Origin: Pedosphaera sp.
Lineage (GTDB): Bacteria; Verrucomicrobiota; Verrucomicrobiia; Limisphaerales; SXQI01
Assembly (NCBI GenBank): GCA_025359965.1
Contig: JANYDC010000046.1
Location: 1 to 64,000, forward strand
Direction: 5' to 3'
Length of the DNA: 64,000 nt
The position numbers and the translations under genes were made by a program. Positions within the stretch are counted from its first letter, which is position 1. Every line of letters starts with the position of its first letter. Below are positions 27,273 through 37,138 of this stretch, in pieces. Under the pieces are notes generated by a model. The model saw only the letters and a program-made list of their open reading frames with translations, was not told where the DNA came from and searched no databases.

Positions 27273-28247
27273 ATGGCTCGCAAATTCTTCACCACCTCGA
27301 GGTCCCCTCAGGTGGCGCTGATCGTCCTTTTAAGCTTATTTTTTGGCGAACAAGTTCGCGCGGATAATTTCCCCAACCCAATTATGCAGGGTGCAGATCC
27401 GCATGCGATGGTTGTGGGGAAAAGCGTTTGGATTTATCCCACCACGCGTTCAACCGGCAGGGATGCCTTCTTCGCATTTTACTCAACCAACCTCCAAACC
27501 TGGACTCAAATTGGTCCAGTACTCGATTTCAAAAACGTCCACTGGATTGACGACGACGGCCAAAAAAGGCACTACGCCTGGGCTCCGGGTGTTGTCGAAA
27601 AAGCTGGTAAGATTTATTTCTATTACTCCGTCGGTCCCCAAGGTGAAACCCCATCGCGGATTGGGGTGGCGGTAGGTGAAAACCCTGCCGGACCGTTTTT
27701 AGACTCTGGAAAACCTCTATTGACTGGTGGCAAAGGATTCGAGGCCATTGATCCGATGGTTTTGAATGATCCCGCAAGCGACCATTCCTACCTCTATGCG
27801 GGAGGTAGCGCGGGTGCCAAACTGCGCGTCTTTGAATTGAATCAGGACATGACCACCTTTGCCCGCGAAATTGCAACTGAGACGCCGACCCTGTTCACCG
27901 AAGCTCCGTTCATGCATTTCCGTCAGGGCACTTACTACCTTTCTTACAGCCACGGTGGCTGGCGCGACGCTTCCTACAGCGTCCACTACTCAACTTCCTC
28001 TTCACCAAAAGGGCCGTGGACGTATCGAGGCTCAATCCTCATCAGTGATGACCACCACAAAGGCCCCGGCCATCACTCGATCATCCAACACCCTCTCACT
28101 CAGGAATGGCTGATCGTCTACCACCGCTGGAACAATCGCACCGATGACGGCCCATACGAAGGCTCCCGCGAAATCTGCATCGATCTCATCGAATACGATG
28201 CGCAGGGGTTGATCAAACCTGTACGATTGACTGACCGGCAGCGTTGA
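27273..28247 (+). CDS. Secreted GH43-family glycoside hydrolase
   Basis: A 324-residue protein from ATG 27273, with a signal peptide ending near VRADN. The five-bladed propeller of GH43 is suggested by QGADPHAMVVG (catalytic base Asp), AIDPMVLND (second Asp) and FTEAPFM (acid Glu), then YYLSYSHGG. It probably releases arabinose or xylose (arabinofuranosidase/xylosidase type) outside the cytoplasm. The gene follows E2 by 35 bases, but a functional tie is not obvious. Confidence 0.85.
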   Translation: MARKFFTTSRSPQVALIVLLSLFFGEQVRADNFPNPIMQGADPHAMVVGKSVWIYPTTRSTGRDAFFAFYSTNLQTWTQIGPVLDFKNVHWIDDDGQKRHYAWAPGVVEKAGKIYFYYSVGPQGETPSRIGVAVGENPAGPFLDSGKPLLTGGKGFEAIDPMVLNDPASDHSYLYAGGSAGAKLRVFELNQDMTTFAREIATETPTLFTEAPFMHFRQGTYYLSYSHGGWRDASYSVHYSTSSSPKGPWTYRGSILISDDHHKGPGHHSIIQHPLTQEWLIVYHRWNNRTDDGPYEGSREICIDLIEYDAQGLIKPVRLTDRQR

Positions 28248-28391
28248 GGACGCAGGAAATGTCCGTTTCTCGTTGACGCTCATTCTGATCAGAAAAGGGA
28301 TGGTTCCACCGATTGCTCATGCACTGATCGACCAATGACGGTGGAACGCCCAGGCGAATCCACACGATACTTGCATTCGTTCGTCTTATTT

Positions 28392-28426
28392 AATATATTT
28401 TCCCGAGCAAAACGGGAGAATATAAT
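28392..28426 (+). promoter_or_regulatory. Hairpin that buries the ribosome-binding site of the FecR-barrel gene
   Basis: Bases 28394-28405 pair with 28413-28424 in a 12-bp stem (11 Watson-Crick pairs and one G-U) around a 7-base A-rich loop. One mismatch and one further A-T pair (28392 with 28426) extend the stem into the start codon. The purine-rich Shine-Dalgarno-like GGGAGA (28414-28419) and the bases up to the ATG at 28425 are in the 3' arm. There is no T-tract, so it is not a terminator. It could limit translation in response to temperature, a ligand or a protein. Confidence 0.6.
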
Positions 28427-31400
28427 GCAATCCTCAATTACCCGGTCTCTTCTATTGGGTTCACGTGGGCTTTTGATTCTGCTGGTTTGTCTCTATCTCC
28501 AGGACGTTTTAGCGGTGGATTCATCTCCCACTATACCGCCTGACGCAGTCCTGATCGCCAACATCGAGGGTCTTGTCGAGGTTGGACACGGCGAGGGAGA
28601 TGCCTGGCACACCGCATCAACCAATGAGGTGCTGCGGGCCGGAGACAAGCTTCGTACGGCCAAACTCAGCAGAGCACTCGTTCAATCTTCGGTCTGGGGG
28701 ACAGTCCGTATTCGCGAGTCGAGTTATGTGATCTTCAAAGATCCGGCGCGGCCCGAAGGACGGCCTGTAATCAACCTTATCCGGGGGTACTTCAGCTTTT
28801 TCAACCGAGACAAACCCATCGAACTCGATCTTCGCAGCGGATTGGCAACAGCGGGCACATTGGGGACGGAATTTTTGGTGCATGTGCCAGAGGAGGGAAC
28901 AATGGAGGTGTCCGTATACGAAGGGGCAGTTGAGCTCCAGAACCCCCAAGGAACTTTGCGAATCCAAGCGGACGAATCAGGAAGTGTGACTCCGGGCGTG
29001 GCTCCTAGTTCTAATTTGGCCCGCCTCGAATTCTGGGACCGAATTCAATGGTGCCTGTATTATCCTGCCGTCATCGACGGAACAGAACTCGCGCTAAGCG
29101 CGGCGGAAAAGACTGCGCTGACAAACTCACTAGCAAGTTTTCAGGCAGGTGATGTGAAAGCAGCGCTGGCGACCTACCCTCAAGACCGAATTCCCCAGTC
29201 GGACGCGGAGCGTGTTTATCGCGCCGCGCTTTTGCTGGCGGTTGGTGAGGCTGACCAGGCCATTGACCTCATCACCCCTGTCGCAACCGATGTTCCCGCT
29301 GCACGCGCCATCCGCAAACTGGTCGCCGTGGTCAGGCGGAGCACGAAGCCGCTTGGGGCCACGGGGACGAGCGCCAGTGAATGGCTTGCCGAATCTTACA
29401 GCCTTCAATCGCAGCGACTGCTCGCTGATGCACAGGCGGCTGCTCGGGAAGCCGTCCGGATTTCCCCCTCCTTTGCCTTCGCTTGGGCACGCCTTGCAGA
29501 GCTAGAGTTTAGCGAGGGGCACACTGCGGAAGTGCTTCAATCCGCTGAAAAAGCGCTGACCCTTGCCCCGAGACTTGCGACTGCCTGGAGTTTGGAAGGT
29601 TTTGCCAAGGCCGCCCAGAACCGCATTCCTGCTGCCTTGGACTCCTTTCAACAAGCTCTGGCATTAGACCCGGCGCTGCCGGATGCCTGGCTCGGGAGGG
29701 GATTGTGCCGTATCCGCAGAGGGGACACAACCGGAGGACGGGCGGACCTGCTCGTAGCCGTATCCTTGGACCCTCAACGCGCGGCACTGCGAAGCTATCT
29801 TGGCAAGGCCTTGGCGGATGCAGGTCAGGAATTACGTGGCGAAAAAGAACTAAGGCTCGCGCGGCGGCTCGATCCCAATGATCCCACCAACCCACTCTAC
29901 TCGGCAATGCTGCTCAAACAGCAGAACCGGATCAACGAGGCGATCAGGGACTTGGAGGAATCCCAAGAACTCAACGACAACAGGAGCATTTACCGATCCC
30001 GAATACTTCTCGATCAGGATCTGGCTGTTCGCAGCGCTAATCTGGCAAGGCTCTATGATGACGCGGGTATGCAGGAAGTCGCCATACGCGAGGCAGGCCG
30101 GGCGGTCAGCCTAGATTACGCGAACTTCTCGGCACACCTCTTTCTGGCAAACACTTATGATTCGATTCGCGACCCATCCTTAAATCAATTGCGACTCGAA
30201 ACCCCAGCAGTGAGCGAGTACCTCGTGGCCAACCTGCTGGCCCCGGTGGGGGCAGGGCCTCTTTCCCCGAGCATTTCCCAAGGGGAATACTCTAAATTAT
30301 TCGAACAGGATAGGTTCGGATTTGCTTCATCCACGACCTATTTGAGCCGTGGAGCCTGGGAAGAAATCGGAACCCAATTTGGAACTTTTGGAGGATCCAG
30401 TTACGCCATCGGAGCAGATTACCGCTCAGACCCCGGTCAGCACGCCAACAACGATTTTCAGCGGACGACCTTTTCAGCTCAAATTCATCAGCAATTGACC
30501 CCAAACGATACGCTGTACATTGAGGCTTCTCATTACCAAGGTGAAAGCGGCGACCTTTTTCAGAGGTATGACCCCGCTCAGTTCAACGACGCTGTGCGCA
30601 ACCGTGAATGGCAAGAGCCCATTTTACTCTTAGGTTTTCACCATGATTGGAGTCCTGAATCGCACACCATCGCACTTTTTGGATGGTTGAATGATCGATA
30701 CGAGGCGCTGGATCCCAACGCAAGCACGATCATTTTTGGCCAGACTCAAGGCGTTCCAATCTCGGTCGGCACAACTCCCTTGAACCTGGAGGCCGGCAGC
30801 AAACTCAATATTTACTCGGGGGAAATTCAACACATCCTGCAACAAGGTCCTCACCAGACTGTGTTTGGTTTGCGGTATCAGTCAGGGGATCTGGAATCGC
30901 ATTATTCCATGACCCAATTCTCAACCGCGTTTTTGGGAGATGGTCCAAGAAAGGGTATTGTGAGTCCCGCACTTGAACACGTCACAGCCTACGTTTACCA
31001 CTCTTGGGAAATCTCCGAGGAATTGCAGGTGACCGGAGGATTGGCTTACGATCGTTTAACCTCACCCATCAATGACCGCGTGGCGCCTTTCTCAGACGAA
31101 AGCCAGAACACGACTCAGTGGTCGCCCAAGGCCGGCCTCATTTGGAGTCCCCGACCGGGAACCACCTTTCGCACGTTTTATACGAGATCACTAGGCGGGG
31201 TCACCTTGGAGCAAAGCTTTCGACTCGAACCGACCCAGGTCGCAGGATTTAACCAAGCGTTTCGGAGCCTGATACCGGAATCAATCGCGGGCTCCAATGC
31301 CGGAGAGCACTATGAGACTGGGGGAGCCTCCTTTGAACAAAAAGTCTGGAGCGGCGGTTATTTGGGAATCTACGGGCAATGGAATCATTCGGACCTTAAC

Positions 31401-31964
31401 CGGCATGTCGGGGTCTTTGGATTTGACGTTGACACCTTGGAGGATGCGTCCCCCTATTCGCGCGCGCAATCCATGACCTTTAATGAACGCACGTTTGGCG
31501 CAACTTTCAGCCAATTGATCGGAGACCAATTCGCGGTAGGGGTACGGTACGCCTTTACTGACACTGTACTGGATGCGGATTACCCAGGTGTAGGAACCGA
31601 CGTGTTCGAGTACGATTCGAACGGAGATGTCAAATCAGGGGGATTTGTCTCCCAAACTTCTCGCACCGCTGACTTCATGAATGCAAGTCTGTGGGCAACG
31701 TTCAATCACTCATCGGGCCTCTTCGCGCATACGCAAGGTCAATGGTTTTCGCAAGTGAACAAAGGGGATGATGCCTCGCTAAAGGGTGACACATTTTGGG
31801 ACGTCGATTTAATGGTGGGCTACCGCTTTTTCCAAAGGCGGGTGGAGGCGTCGATCGGTATCCTAAACCTTACCGATCAGGACTACCGCCTGAATCCTTT
31901 AACCGTGTACATCGAGCGTCCGAGGTCTCGAACATTCATGGCAAAGGTTTTGATCAGTTTTTAA
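28425..31964 (+). CDS. FecR-TPR-outer-membrane beta-barrel fusion protein
   Basis: A 1179-residue protein from ATG 28425, with GGGAGA five bases upstream. Residues 1-30 are a signal peptide. Residues about 42-190 form a FecR domain (TAGTLGTEFLVHV, VSVYEGAVEL). About 225-600 hold TPR repeats (AWARLAELEFSEGH, AWLGRGLCRIRRGD). From about 630 to the end is a TonB-receptor-like beta-barrel with alternating strands, the GILNLTDQDYRLN motif and a C-terminal Phe, as needed for outer-membrane insertion. No plug domain or TonB box is evident. It is probably an outer-membrane protein whose periplasmic part senses or scaffolds something. The role is inferred. Confidence 0.8.
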   Translation: MQSSITRSLLLGSRGLLILLVCLYLQDVLAVDSSPTIPPDAVLIANIEGLVEVGHGEGDAWHTASTNEVLRAGDKLRTAKLSRALVQSSVWGTVRIRESSYVIFKDPARPEGRPVINLIRGYFSFFNRDKPIELDLRSGLATAGTLGTEFLVHVPEEGTMEVSVYEGAVELQNPQGTLRIQADESGSVTPGVAPSSNLARLEFWDRIQWCLYYPAVIDGTELALSAAEKTALTNSLASFQAGDVKAALATYPQDRIPQSDAERVYRAALLLAVGEADQAIDLITPVATDVPAARAIRKLVAVVRRSTKPLGATGTSASEWLAESYSLQSQRLLADAQAAAREAVRISPSFAFAWARLAELEFSEGHTAEVLQSAEKALTLAPRLATAWSLEGFAKAAQNRIPAALDSFQQALALDPALPDAWLGRGLCRIRRGDTTGGRADLLVAVSLDPQRAALRSYLGKALADAGQELRGEKELRLARRLDPNDPTNPLYSAMLLKQQNRINEAIRDLEESQELNDNRSIYRSRILLDQDLAVRSANLARLYDDAGMQEVAIREAGRAVSLDYANFSAHLFLANTYDSIRDPSLNQLRLETPAVSEYLVANLLAPVGAGPLSPSISQGEYSKLFEQDRFGFASSTTYLSRGAWEEIGTQFGTFGGSSYAIGADYRSDPGQHANNDFQRTTFSAQIHQQLTPNDTLYIEASHYQGESGDLFQRYDPAQFNDAVRNREWQEPILLLGFHHDWSPESHTIALFGWLNDRYEALDPNASTIIFGQTQGVPISVGTTPLNLEAGSKLNIYSGEIQHILQQGPHQTVFGLRYQSGDLESHYSMTQFSTAFLGDGPRKGIVSPALEHVTAYVYHSWEISEELQVTGGLAYDRLTSPINDRVAPFSDESQNTTQWSPKAGLIWSPRPGTTFRTFYTRSLGGVTLEQSFRLEPTQVAGFNQAFRSLIPESIAGSNAGEHYETGGASFEQKVWSGGYLGIYGQWNHSDLNRHVGVFGFDVDTLEDASPYSRAQSMTFNERTFGATFSQLIGDQFAVGVRYAFTDTVLDADYPGVGTDVFEYDSNGDVKSGGFVSQTSRTADFMNASLWATFNHSSGLFAHTQGQWFSQVNKGDDASLKGDTFWDVDLMVGYRFFQRRVEASIGILNLTDQDYRLNPLTVYIERPRSRTFMAKVLISF

Positions 31965-31991
31965 AGCACCGCAACAATGTATCTTAATCAA

Positions 31992-32837
31992 TTACGGCCA
32001 GTTGATTTTGAATAAAATTGATGCTCCAGCGGGAGGAGCTGGCGATCCGAAATAAGCAATGAATTGGTATAGATTATTAGCCTTTCCATCCGAAAAGATC
32101 GCCGATCCCAAACCGCACGACACTGCCATTCGCTGAAGCTCCGTTATCTCGATACGAACCGGTGTGGCACCATACGTGGCGGTCGCTGTGATCGGGCCCA
32201 CTTTAGTAGATTTAAACCATTTCGAACCATTTGCTGCCGTCAAGGTCACGGTTCCCAAATAATTTCCAGGACAGTTTCCCTTGGTTCCTGCCCCCGGTCT
32301 GTATGCACCGTACACCGCTTGCAGAGCCAAGGTTTTGAACCCTTTCGGCACGACTGTCAAAGCAGCCTGCCGGGTCCATTCCTCTCCAAAGTCATTACTG
32401 AGCCGACACTGGTATAACGCGGCTTCATTGGCTTTAATGGGTTCTGTCGTAAAAATTTCCGTGACAGCGTTCGGCAATTCGTTGGTTTTTCCATTTTCTA
32501 TTTTGTACCACTGGTAATTAATGGCGTCAGGCTTGGCCTCAACAAAAAATGTCGCTGTGTCACCTACTTCGACCTGTTGATCTGCGGGTTCACGGGTTAT
32601 TTCGATCTGTTCATCGGAATTTAGAACCTGCACTTTGCCGGCAAGTTTTCTGGCCTCGGCACGCACTGTTGAAGAAGACATATCCGCCTGCTGCTGAATC
32701 GAGGCCGGAGCCGCAGGCCCGGGCTTGCAATACTGCACCTGCCGACCAGAAGCACAGCCGGCCCAAAGCAACGCGGCGACCGCACACGCACTGGCACCGA
32801 GACTGAATTCTGCCAGGATGAGTCTTGTGGGTTTCAT
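31992..32837 (-). CDS. Ig-like-domain lipoprotein
   Basis: A 281-residue protein from ATG 32837. The 38 in-frame residues upstream are not signal-like and are left out. The lipobox LWAGC gives Cys28, a substrate for LspA. Residues about 75-165 form an Ig-like domain (QPxxQxVEVGDTATFFVEA pattern, WYK, YQCRLSN). The C-terminal part from 175 is beta-rich with unknown function. It lies between the FecR-barrel gene (convergent) and the cyclase gene (divergent) and may belong to the same envelope system. Confidence 0.75.
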   Translation of the reverse strand: MKPTRLILAEFSLGASACAVAALLWAGCASGRQVQYCKPGPAAPASIQQQADMSSSTVRAEARKLAGKVQVLNSDEQIEITREPADQQVEVGDTATFFVEAKPDAINYQWYKIENGKTNELPNAVTEIFTTEPIKANEAALYQCRLSNDFGEEWTRQAALTVVPKGFKTLALQAVYGAYRPGAGTKGNCPGNYLGTVTLTAANGSKWFKSTKVGPITATATYGATPVRIEITELQRMAVSCGLGSAIFSDGKANNLYQFIAYFGSPAPPAGASILFKINWP

Positions 32838-33071
32838 ATTGTTTTGCGGCACCGATTGAAATGCTGGGGTACTCTGATTTCTTCCAAGCGTATATTTTTG
32901 AACCGAAATAACTGAAGGCAAAATATGCTTCGTGCATAAGTTGTCAAGCAATGGTAGATGTTGTTTCCTTATTACGAATTTCGCTTTATGGATGCACTAC
33001 TAACCGATGGAGCAACTCGAAATAGGTGTGGTTTCGATTTCGACTCGCTGTCTCAAATTCTCTAAGGACTA

Positions 33072-35108
33072 ATGTCCAGGATTCAACAATTCTCAGCAAC
33101 TCTCGCAAAGTGGCGGGGGCGGCCCGAGCGGCCGGGATATCGGTCCGGATTGATTGGCGCAATACTTTCAGCATTCGTTGGCCTGGCTTTACTCCTTCCT
33201 AACAATGCACTTCTCAACGGCAGCCACGACATTCCCTTTTGGTTCAAGAAGGCGGTAGCGCCTGGAGACATTAAAATAATCGCCATGGATGAGGCATCCG
33301 GCGCCGGTCACACCCCATGGAACCGCACCCGGCACGCAGAATTGCTGGATTGGCTAAAGACAGAGGGCGTGCGAGCCGTGATATTCGATGTTTTTTTCCG
33401 CGATCCCAACCCAACTAATGACACCAAGCTAATTGACTCCATGCAGCGACACGGATTGATCGTTGTTGGAAGCCACCTTCAGCAGATCCAAGATTCAGCA
33501 GTGGATTTGAACTACGAATTGCAAACCCCCTACCCTGCCATCCTGCAAGCAGCGAGCACCAATGGAATCCTCGAGGTCAAAGGAAGCGCCACCGAAACAG
33601 TCCGTCGGTTCTGGCCCGGCCGGGCGGACCTCAACGCCAAGTATACCTCCCTAACGTGGGCGGCTGCGACTAGCCTGGATCCCGAATTATCAAGAATTGG
33701 GCCTCATCCCCCGCGCGGATGGCTCCTCAACTACTACGGTCCGCCAAGAACCTTTACCGTGGTTAGTTACCTCAACGCGACGAATAGGCCGCCAGGTTTC
33801 TTTCGTAATTCCATCGTGATTGTGGGAAACATGCTCGGCACAGGTTTGGAGGGGCAATCCGACAAATTCCGCAGCCCTTATCCCCGTTCTTCCTATTATT
33901 CAGACGTTTTCGACGGCGCCGAGATCCATGCAACCATGCTCGGGAACCTGTTGCGGCGAGAATGGGTTCGGGAACCCAACCCAAACCTGACGTTTATAGG
34001 AATCCTCCTCCTAGGTTCAATTGTGGGTTGGGGATTGACTCGCTGCAAACCCGTCTCTGCAACAATCCTTGCCGCAGTCGCCGCCTTGCTTATCAGCCTT
34101 GTAGGAATTCTTGCAGCATTGGAGTTGCGCATTTGGCTCCCCTGGCTCATAGGCGCGGCCGTCCAGATTCCGGTCGCTCTCGCATGGGCCATATTGGCGG
34201 ACTCCGTTCGCGCTTATGGAGATAATCAGGCTCTGCGTCGCTCCCTATCAGGTTACCTTTCCCCGAATGTTGTCGCCCACGTTCTTCGCGATCCAGCGTC
34301 TTTGCATCCCGGCGGACGGAAACAATCAATCAGCATCCTGGCCAGTGATCTGGCCTCATTTTCAAGAATCTCCGAGCGCATGGACGCCACGAGTGTCATG
34401 GGCATGCTAAACCAGTACTACACCCAAGCCGTTTGCTACGTGCATCAATCCGAGGGCACGGTGTTGAATCTCGTCGGCGACGGGATGTTTGCCATCTGGA
34501 ATGCGCCGTTGGCACAACCCGATCATCCAGCGCGCGCCGTTCGCGCGGCATTGGAACTTCAGTACTGGGCCGCTCAATTCAGCGCCAATATCGGAAATGC
34601 GCCTTTGCGGGTGCGCATTGGCCTCAACACAGGCGAGGCCTGTGTGGGCAACGTGGGCGGTACCGATTACTTCAACTTCACTGCGATTGGCCGAGAGGTA
34701 AACCTCACATCGCGTCTCGAAGGTTTAAACAAGTTTACTGGCACAGGCATTCTGTGCACCCGAGCTGTCGCCGAGTTGGTGGGTTCGGAGTTCACCCTTA
34801 GATCGATCGGTTGGTTCCGTCTTGCCGGCATCGACCAAACCGTGGAGGTGCATGAGATACTGGGAGATGCCAGACTCGAATCGGAGACGCGCCAATGGCG
34901 AACTTTGTTCGCCGAGGGTATTCATCATTTTCAACGGGCGAGTTCCGACCCGAATGAGTTCGTAAAAGCAGCGGCCGCATTCGAAAGAACCCTTGCGATA
35001 CATCCGGGAGATGGCCCTTCCATCTTTTATCTGGCCAGTATCGAACGATTCCGACGGACTGGTCTTCCCTCGGGGTGGTTAGGGGAAATCGACGTGACTG
35101 AAAAATAA
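33072..35108 (+). CDS. CHASE2-domain adenylate/guanylate cyclase
   Basis: A 678-residue membrane protein. One membrane segment (about 26-44) leads to a CHASE2 sensor domain outside (about 50-290; GDIKIIAMDE, VRAVIFDVFF, NSIVIVG). Three membrane helices follow (about 306-375), then a class III cyclase domain (about 415-600). Metal-binding Asp residues are in LASDLASFS and VGDGMF, and VNLTSRLE supplies the catalytic Asn and Arg. A TPR-like tail closes the protein. It makes cAMP or cGMP after an outside signal. CHASE2 cyclases often occur near FecR-domain genes, as here. Confidence 0.88.
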   Translation: MSRIQQFSATLAKWRGRPERPGYRSGLIGAILSAFVGLALLLPNNALLNGSHDIPFWFKKAVAPGDIKIIAMDEASGAGHTPWNRTRHAELLDWLKTEGVRAVIFDVFFRDPNPTNDTKLIDSMQRHGLIVVGSHLQQIQDSAVDLNYELQTPYPAILQAASTNGILEVKGSATETVRRFWPGRADLNAKYTSLTWAAATSLDPELSRIGPHPPRGWLLNYYGPPRTFTVVSYLNATNRPPGFFRNSIVIVGNMLGTGLEGQSDKFRSPYPRSSYYSDVFDGAEIHATMLGNLLRREWVREPNPNLTFIGILLLGSIVGWGLTRCKPVSATILAAVAALLISLVGILAALELRIWLPWLIGAAVQIPVALAWAILADSVRAYGDNQALRRSLSGYLSPNVVAHVLRDPASLHPGGRKQSISILASDLASFSRISERMDATSVMGMLNQYYTQAVCYVHQSEGTVLNLVGDGMFAIWNAPLAQPDHPARAVRAALELQYWAAQFSANIGNAPLRVRIGLNTGEACVGNVGGTDYFNFTAIGREVNLTSRLEGLNKFTGTGILCTRAVAELVGSEFTLRSIGWFRLAGIDQTVEVHEILGDARLESETRQWRTLFAEGIHHFQRASSDPNEFVKAAAAFERTLAIHPGDGPSIFYLASIERFRRTGLPSGWLGEIDVTEK

Positions 35109-35725
35109 AACGACACATCACGACAGTCCTTCGGACGGCTGGTGTTTTAACGTTCAGTTTGTGGCAGCTACTTTACCGAACGCGATCCTGAAGAAACAGA
35201 GTGAAAAATCTCCCATTTCTCTCCCTGGTTAAACGAGACAGCGCCATGCTTTGGGCCATGCATTTAGATGTGCAGTTTGATGCAGGTGAGCTTTGCTTCA
35301 GTTGAGAAGCGTTCGAAGCCAAAACCACTTTTCTCGAAGCGAACAACAACACTTGGGCACCTATCCCGTGGAGCTTGGGAAGCCTCACCCATCCAAGCGC
35401 CGAATCGTTTTCTTGGCATCCCGCGTGCTATGATTGGCCTGTTAAGTACGAGGAAATTCTGACCTGATCAGGCAGAAATCGACCAGCTTCGCGTGCAGGA
35501 ATAATTGAGGCAGAGGGGAAGGACTGGTTCCTATTAAATGAAGCTTTCAGCCCCCCCTTATTTGCTGCCAACCGTGCCCAGAGGCTTGGGCACCGCCTGC
35601 AAGAACATGGTCAGGCACAGGCCATGCGCCTGCAGCTTCCAAAGTGACGCATTGCTCAGACCGGCACATTATTGACAGCTCATGCGGCACAGGCCTAGAG
35701 TTCGCATCAACGTTCCGTTGGCGAT
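35109..35725. other. 617-base stretch without a recognised gene
   Basis: This is the longest gene-free stretch in the window, between the cyclase gene and the biosynthetic operon. Short open frames (for example 35268-35462 on + and 35173-35388 on -) do not look like proteins. No tRNA, repeat, insertion-sequence end or strong terminator was found. The promoter of the 35726 operon should lie in its last 150 bases. Confidence 0.5.
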
Positions 35726-37138
35726 ATGAATTTGACTGAATTGCTGGATCGAACCGCCAGCAGTTGGCCCAATAAAATGGCGCTAATTGATGCGGATGCA
35801 GGCGTTTCTTATGCTGATTTGGCTAACCAAAGCAGGATGCTCGCCGCTCAATTGAAGGCGGCTCATTTCTCCGAAGGCTGTAGAATCGGTCTTTGCCTCC
35901 CCAACAGCTGCAACTATATCGCGCTGACTTTCGCCCTGTGGAGAATTGGCGCGGTGGTGGTGCCGATCCCAACCGAAAGTACTGAATCTGAACGCGCGAA
36001 TATCGCCACCATGATGCAGTTGGAGGCGATCCTGAGCCGGAAACCAAGGGCACAAAGCAAGGGGAGCGAGAGGCTGGCGCCGGATGTTTTTATTTCGCAG
36101 TTAAACCCAGAGCCTCCTCCTGACAACCACGGGTTGAACCTCGCATTCATCCGATTCACCTCCGGCACCACTGCCCAGAGCAAGGGTGTTGCTCTTTGCC
36201 ACGAAACCATTCACGAGAGAGTCATTGCAGCAAATCAAGCCCTGCAAATCAGCCCGGCTGACACGGTCATGTGGTGCTTGCCCATGTCCCATCATTTTTT
36301 GGTGACTATTGTGCTTTATATCAGCCAAGGAGCAACCATAGTGCTGGCGCGCCACATTCTTTCGCGCCAGTTTTTGGACTCGGTCAACCGCTGGCAGGGA
36401 ACTGTGTTGTATGCCGCGCCTTTCCATTATTCCTTGCTGGCGCGAGATGGTTCCGAACTGAATCTCGGCTCGGTTCGATTGGCCGTATCCACAACTTGCG
36501 GGCTCACCGAAGCGGTGGCGGACTGTTTTCGTGAACGCTTCGGTTTGCCACTGTCCCAGGCGCTGGGAGTCATTGAACTCGGGTTGGTTTGCGTGAATGT
36601 GGATGAGCCTGTGTCCCGCTGGAATTCAGTTGGACGACCGATGTCTAAATTCGCCGTCAACGTAAAAAACCCCGACAGCAATGGATACGGAGAGATCGAG
36701 GTGTCAGGCCCAGGTTTTTTTGACGCTTACACCCATCCCTGGACTCCACGCGAGCGGTTGATGCCCGACGGATGGTTCAGCACTGGAGATTTTGGACGAG
36801 TTGATGCGGAGGGATACCTGTATTTGGCAGGACGCAAATCCGCGGTGATCAACCTGGCAGGCCGAAAGGTGTTTCCTGAGGAAATCGAGTTTGTATTGAA
36901 CCGCCATCCCTCCGTGAAAGAATCGCGGGCCTACGGAATACTGCACCCACACCTCGGCGAAGTGGTCGAGGCGGAAGTAGTGCTGAAAGATTCTGGCACG
37001 CCGGATGCGTTGCGTGATTTTTGCAGGCTGCATCTCAGCGCCGACAAAGTCCCAAGCTTCTTCCATCCTGTTGCATTTATCAATAAAACCGCGACAACTC
37101 ACAAAATCATGCGTCACCTCTCCCCGCCTGTTGCATGA
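35726..37138 (+). CDS. AMP-dependent acyl-activating enzyme (acyl-CoA/ACP ligase), first gene of polyene operon
   Basis: A 470-residue ANL-superfamily ligase. The ATP-binding loop is IRFTSGTTAQSKG near 142-154. Later motifs are GWFSTGDFGR, YLYLAGRKSAVINLAGRKVFPEEIE (split across the domain hinge) and the C-terminal Lys in THKIM. It probably adenylates an aromatic or fatty acid starter and loads it on the ACP encoded next; aryl-polyene clusters use such a ligase (ApeH type). The stop overlaps the ACP start by ATGA (37135-37138). Substrate choice cannot be read here. Confidence 0.85.
   Translation: MNLTELLDRTASSWPNKMALIDADAGVSYADLANQSRMLAAQLKAAHFSEGCRIGLCLPNSCNYIALTFALWRIGAVVVPIPTESTESERANIATMMQLEAILSRKPRAQSKGSERLAPDVFISQLNPEPPPDNHGLNLAFIRFTSGTTAQSKGVALCHETIHERVIAANQALQISPADTVMWCLPMSHHFLVTIVLYISQGATIVLARHILSRQFLDSVNRWQGTVLYAAPFHYSLLARDGSELNLGSVRLAVSTTCGLTEAVADCFRERFGLPLSQALGVIELGLVCVNVDEPVSRWNSVGRPMSKFAVNVKNPDSNGYGEIEVSGPGFFDAYTHPWTPRERLMPDGWFSTGDFGRVDAEGYLYLAGRKSAVINLAGRKVFPEEIEFVLNRHPSVKESRAYGILHPHLGEVVEAEVVLKDSGTPDALRDFCRLHLSADKVPSFFHPVAFINKTATTHKIMRHLSPPVA

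Noticed and set aside
35119-35148. Imperfect hairpin followed by TTTT after the cyclase gene
   Set aside because: Only a 4-bp continuous inner stem with mismatches below it; too weak to call a terminator.
35268-35462. 64-codon plus-strand open frame in the 617-base gap
   Set aside because: No recognisable protein features and no ribosome-binding site.
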